64,000 bases of DNA from Algoriphagus sediminis (GTDB taxonomy: Bacteria; Bacteroidota; Bacteroidia; Cytophagales; Cyclobacteriaceae): contig NZ_JAUEPH010000001.1 of assembly GCF_030403435.1 (NCBI RefSeq), positions 372,001-436,000 of the forward strand, written 5' to 3'. The position numbers were made by a program, and so were the translations under genes. The notes under the pieces were generated by a model. The model worked only from the letters and a program-made list of their open reading frames with translations. It made no database searches and was not told where the DNA came from. Shown here in pieces: positions 62,211 to 64,000 of this stretch (positions are counted from its first letter, which is position 1; each line of letters opens with the position of its first letter).

Positions 62211-64000
62211 ATGTCAGCAGAAAGAAAGCGTTTAAGAGAGGATAAAGACTTCAAAAAACACTGGAAAAAATGGGGGCCCTACCTCACAGAAAGACAATGG
62301 GGAACCGTTCGGGAAGATTACAGTCCTGATGGTGCCGCATGGGAAAATGTTACCCATGATCAGGCCCGAAGTAAGGCCTATCGCTGGGGTGAAGAAGGAA
62401 TTGCGGGAATCTCAGATTACAAGCAAAAGCTATGTTTATCCTGGGCTTTTTGGAACGGAAAGGATCCATTTATAAAAGAGCGCCTTTTTGGTCTCACGGG
62501 TAATCAGGGAAATCATGGAGAAGATGTAAAGGAGCTCTATTACTACTTGGACTCTACACCCACTCACAGTTACATGAAGATGCTTTATAAGTATCCTCAG
62601 GAAGAGTTTCCATACAAAGAATTGGAGATAGTAAATGCTCAGTTAGGTAAGAAAAAGCCGGAATATGAGCTGCTGGACACCGGGATATTTGACGAGAATA
62701 AGTATTTCGACATTTTCATTGAGTACGCGAAAAAGGACTTTGAAGACATTGTAGCCAGAGCTACCATTCACAATCGTGGAAATGAAGACAAGGAAATTTG
62801 GGTCATGCCCACGCTTTGGTTTCGCAAAACCTGGTTTACCGGTCATGAGCCTTTCATGCCAAAACTTTCGAAAACTTCATCAAACAGTATTAAGGCTTTC
62901 AGCCCAAAGTCAGGTAATTACTCTATAACTTTTGAGGGAGAGCCTGATTTAAGGTTTTGTGATAACGAAACAAACCGAGAGAGACTATACAACATCCCAA
63001 ATGAGAGGCCATTTCCGAAGGATGCCATAAATAACTTTGTGGTTCACAAAGAAGAAAAAAATCTCAATCCGGAAAATTATGGAACTAAAGCAGCAGCTAT
63101 TTATAAGATAACCGTCCCTGCGGGCTCTTCAAAAACTATCAATTTAAGGCTTCAACATCAATTAACCGAGGAGCCTTTGTCCATTTGTAATGACTGTATC
63201 AAGCTTAGAAAAGAAGAAGCCGATAAGTTTTACGCTACACTACAAAAGGATGTAGAGGATAAAGATCTCCTTAATATTCAGCGGCAGGCTTATGCAGGAA
63301 TGCTATGGTCAAAGCAATTTTACTATTATAATGTTGAACGCTGGCTGGAAGGTGATCCTGGCAGATATCAACCACCACAAGAAAGAAAATCGGGTAGAAA
63401 CGGTAACTGGAGACATCTTCAGAATTATGATATCATCTCAATGCCTGACAAATGGGAATACCCTTGGTATGCAGCATGGGACCTTGCTTTCCATTGCATT
63501 CCCCTGGCAAGGCTGGATTCAGAATTTGCCAAAAACCAGCTAGTCCTACTTTTAAATGAATGGTATATGCATCCGAATGGACAAATTCCTGCCTATGAAT
63601 GGAATTTTTCCGATGTGAATCCACCTGTACATGCCTGGGCGGTAATGAGAGTTTATCAGATAGATAAGAAAAAAAATGGAGGTAAAGGCGATCAGGAGTT
63701 TCTAGAAAGAGCATTTCATAAACTCATGCTCAACTTCACCTGGTGGGTGAATCAGAAAGATAGTGACGGTCAAAACATATTTGAAGGTGGATTTCTTGGC
63801 TTAGATAATGTATCTGTTTTTGACCGGAGCAGTGTGGAACATTTTAAAGGTAAACTGGAGCAAGCGGATGCCACGTCTTGGATGGCTATGTTCTCATTGA
63901 ATATGCTTCGCATTTCTCTAGATCTTTGTGAATTCAACAAGGTTTACCAATTTTCTGCTACCAAATTCCTGGAGCACTTTCTCTACATCGCTGGAGCGAT
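62211..64000 (+). CDS. GH63/MGH1-like glucosidase, 3' truncated
   Basis: 596 residues are visible before the window ends; the frame is open throughout. The start is ATG 62211 (MSAERKRLREDKDFKKHWKK). No signal peptide, so it is likely cytoplasmic. Conserved blocks of the (alpha/alpha)6-barrel family are WGEEGIAGISDYKQKLCLSWAFWNGKDPF, MPDKWEYPWYAAWDLAFH (candidate catalytic Asp in WDLAF) and AYEWNFSDVNPPVHAW. Such proteins hydrolyse alpha-glucosides or related sugar esters such as mannosylglycerate or glucosylglycerate; the actual substrate is open. Full-length relatives are close to 880-900 residues. Confidence 0.85.
   Translation, partial: MSAERKRLREDKDFKKHWKKWGPYLTERQWGTVREDYSPDGAAWENVTHDQARSKAYRWGEEGIAGISDYKQKLCLSWAFWNGKDPFIKERLFGLTGNQGNHGEDVKELYYYLDSTPTHSYMKMLYKYPQEEFPYKELEIVNAQLGKKKPEYELLDTGIFDENKYFDIFIEYAKKDFEDIVARATIHNRGNEDKEIWVMPTLWFRKTWFTGHEPFMPKLSKTSSNSIKAFSPKSGNYSITFEGEPDLRFCDNETNRERLYNIPNERPFPKDAINNFVVHKEEKNLNPENYGTKAAAIYKITVPAGSSKTINLRLQHQLTEEPLSICNDCIKLRKEEADKFYATLQKDVEDKDLLNIQRQAYAGMLWSKQFYYYNVERWLEGDPGRYQPPQERKSGRNGNWRHLQNYDIISMPDKWEYPWYAAWDLAFHCIPLARLDSEFAKNQLVLLLNEWYMHPNGQIPAYEWNFSDVNPPVHAWAVMRVYQIDKKKNGGKGDQEFLERAFHKLMLNFTWWVNQKDSDGQNIFEGGFLGLDNVSVFDRSSVEHFKGKLEQADATSWMAMFSLNMLRISLDLCEFNKVYQFSATKFLEHFLYIAGA

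Noticed and set aside
63433..63714. 93-codon minus-strand frame near the right edge
   Set aside because: Opposite to the GH63-like gene, whose frame remains open to the end of the window.
1..64000. tRNA, rRNA, IS elements, prophage genes, toxin-antitoxin pairs or defence systems
   Set aside because: No intergenic gap large enough holds a recognisable RNA gene, and no transposase, integrase, phage or known defence gene was seen.

Overview
The window looks like chromosomal DNA from a free-living Bacteroidota, most likely of the order Cytophagales (Cyclobacteriaceae/Algoriphagus-like). The evidence is a complete set of phylum hallmarks: the type IX secretion (T9SS) translocon SprA, the sortase PorU with PorV, DUF4837/DUF4494/DUF6515 proteins, a fused malic enzyme-phosphotransacetylase, and promoter elements of the Bacteroidota form (TTG, about 19-20 nt spacer, TAnnTTTG). 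The genus is an inference. I see no phage, IS element, CRISPR array, tRNA or rRNA. The DNA is gene-dense, with no gene-free gap over 300 bases (the largest, about 260 bp, lies at 61951-62210).

Left part (1-15246, + strand). The 3' end of an MltD-type lytic transglycosylase is followed by a likely operon DUF4837 lipoprotein-maeB-ruvA-sprA, then gcvH-vanZ-like and tonB, closed by a strong terminator. A lipoprotein N-acyl-D-amino-acid deacylase follows. Next is a minus-strand operon (20504 to 15233): FAD oxidoreductase, a very large propeller/beta-barrel outer-membrane protein, and YicC. The plus-strand run 20560-27624 is one tightly coupled operon: MBL hydrolase, pssA, porU, porV and a catalytically dead M16 homologue. 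The window thus carries three T9SS genes at two loci.

Middle (27621-49592). A three-gene glycan mini-operon (FdtA-like cupin, FemAB/GNAT-like protein, GT2) comes first. Housekeeping and envelope genes follow: IMPACT protein, RNase D-like exonuclease, NhaC antiporter, PuuB-like oxidase, Mpo1-like protein, membrane patatin, DUF4494, DUF6515 plus DUF2092, HD hydrolase, a PAS-DHp protein without a kinase ATPase domain, a DECR-like SDR, a lipoprotein, ahcY, birA, rsfS, ftsH, lpxH with a coupled propeller-like protein, and an SlyD-like FKBP.

Right part (49696-64000). An NtrC/NtrY-type two-component pair is followed by envelope genes: a GT1-like glycosyltransferase, an S9 dipeptidyl peptidase, a GT2, and a coupled pair of a second LpxH-like phosphoesterase and an MGT-like glycosyltransferase. 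Then come a BlaI/M56 regulatory pair and the 5' part of a GH63-like glucosidase. The BlaI promoter has its -33 and -7 elements lying exactly inside two perfect TACAnnTGTA operators, the cleanest regulatory signal in the window.

No wholly new defence or mobile system is visible. The best candidates for undescribed biology are the LpxH-like/glycosyltransferase pair, the dead M16 protein coupled to PorU/PorV, the pseudo-peptidase/propeller/barrel fusion, the M56 sensor with a non-PBP tail, and the stripped-down PAS-DHp protein. All positions and domain calls were read by eye; no database search was run.
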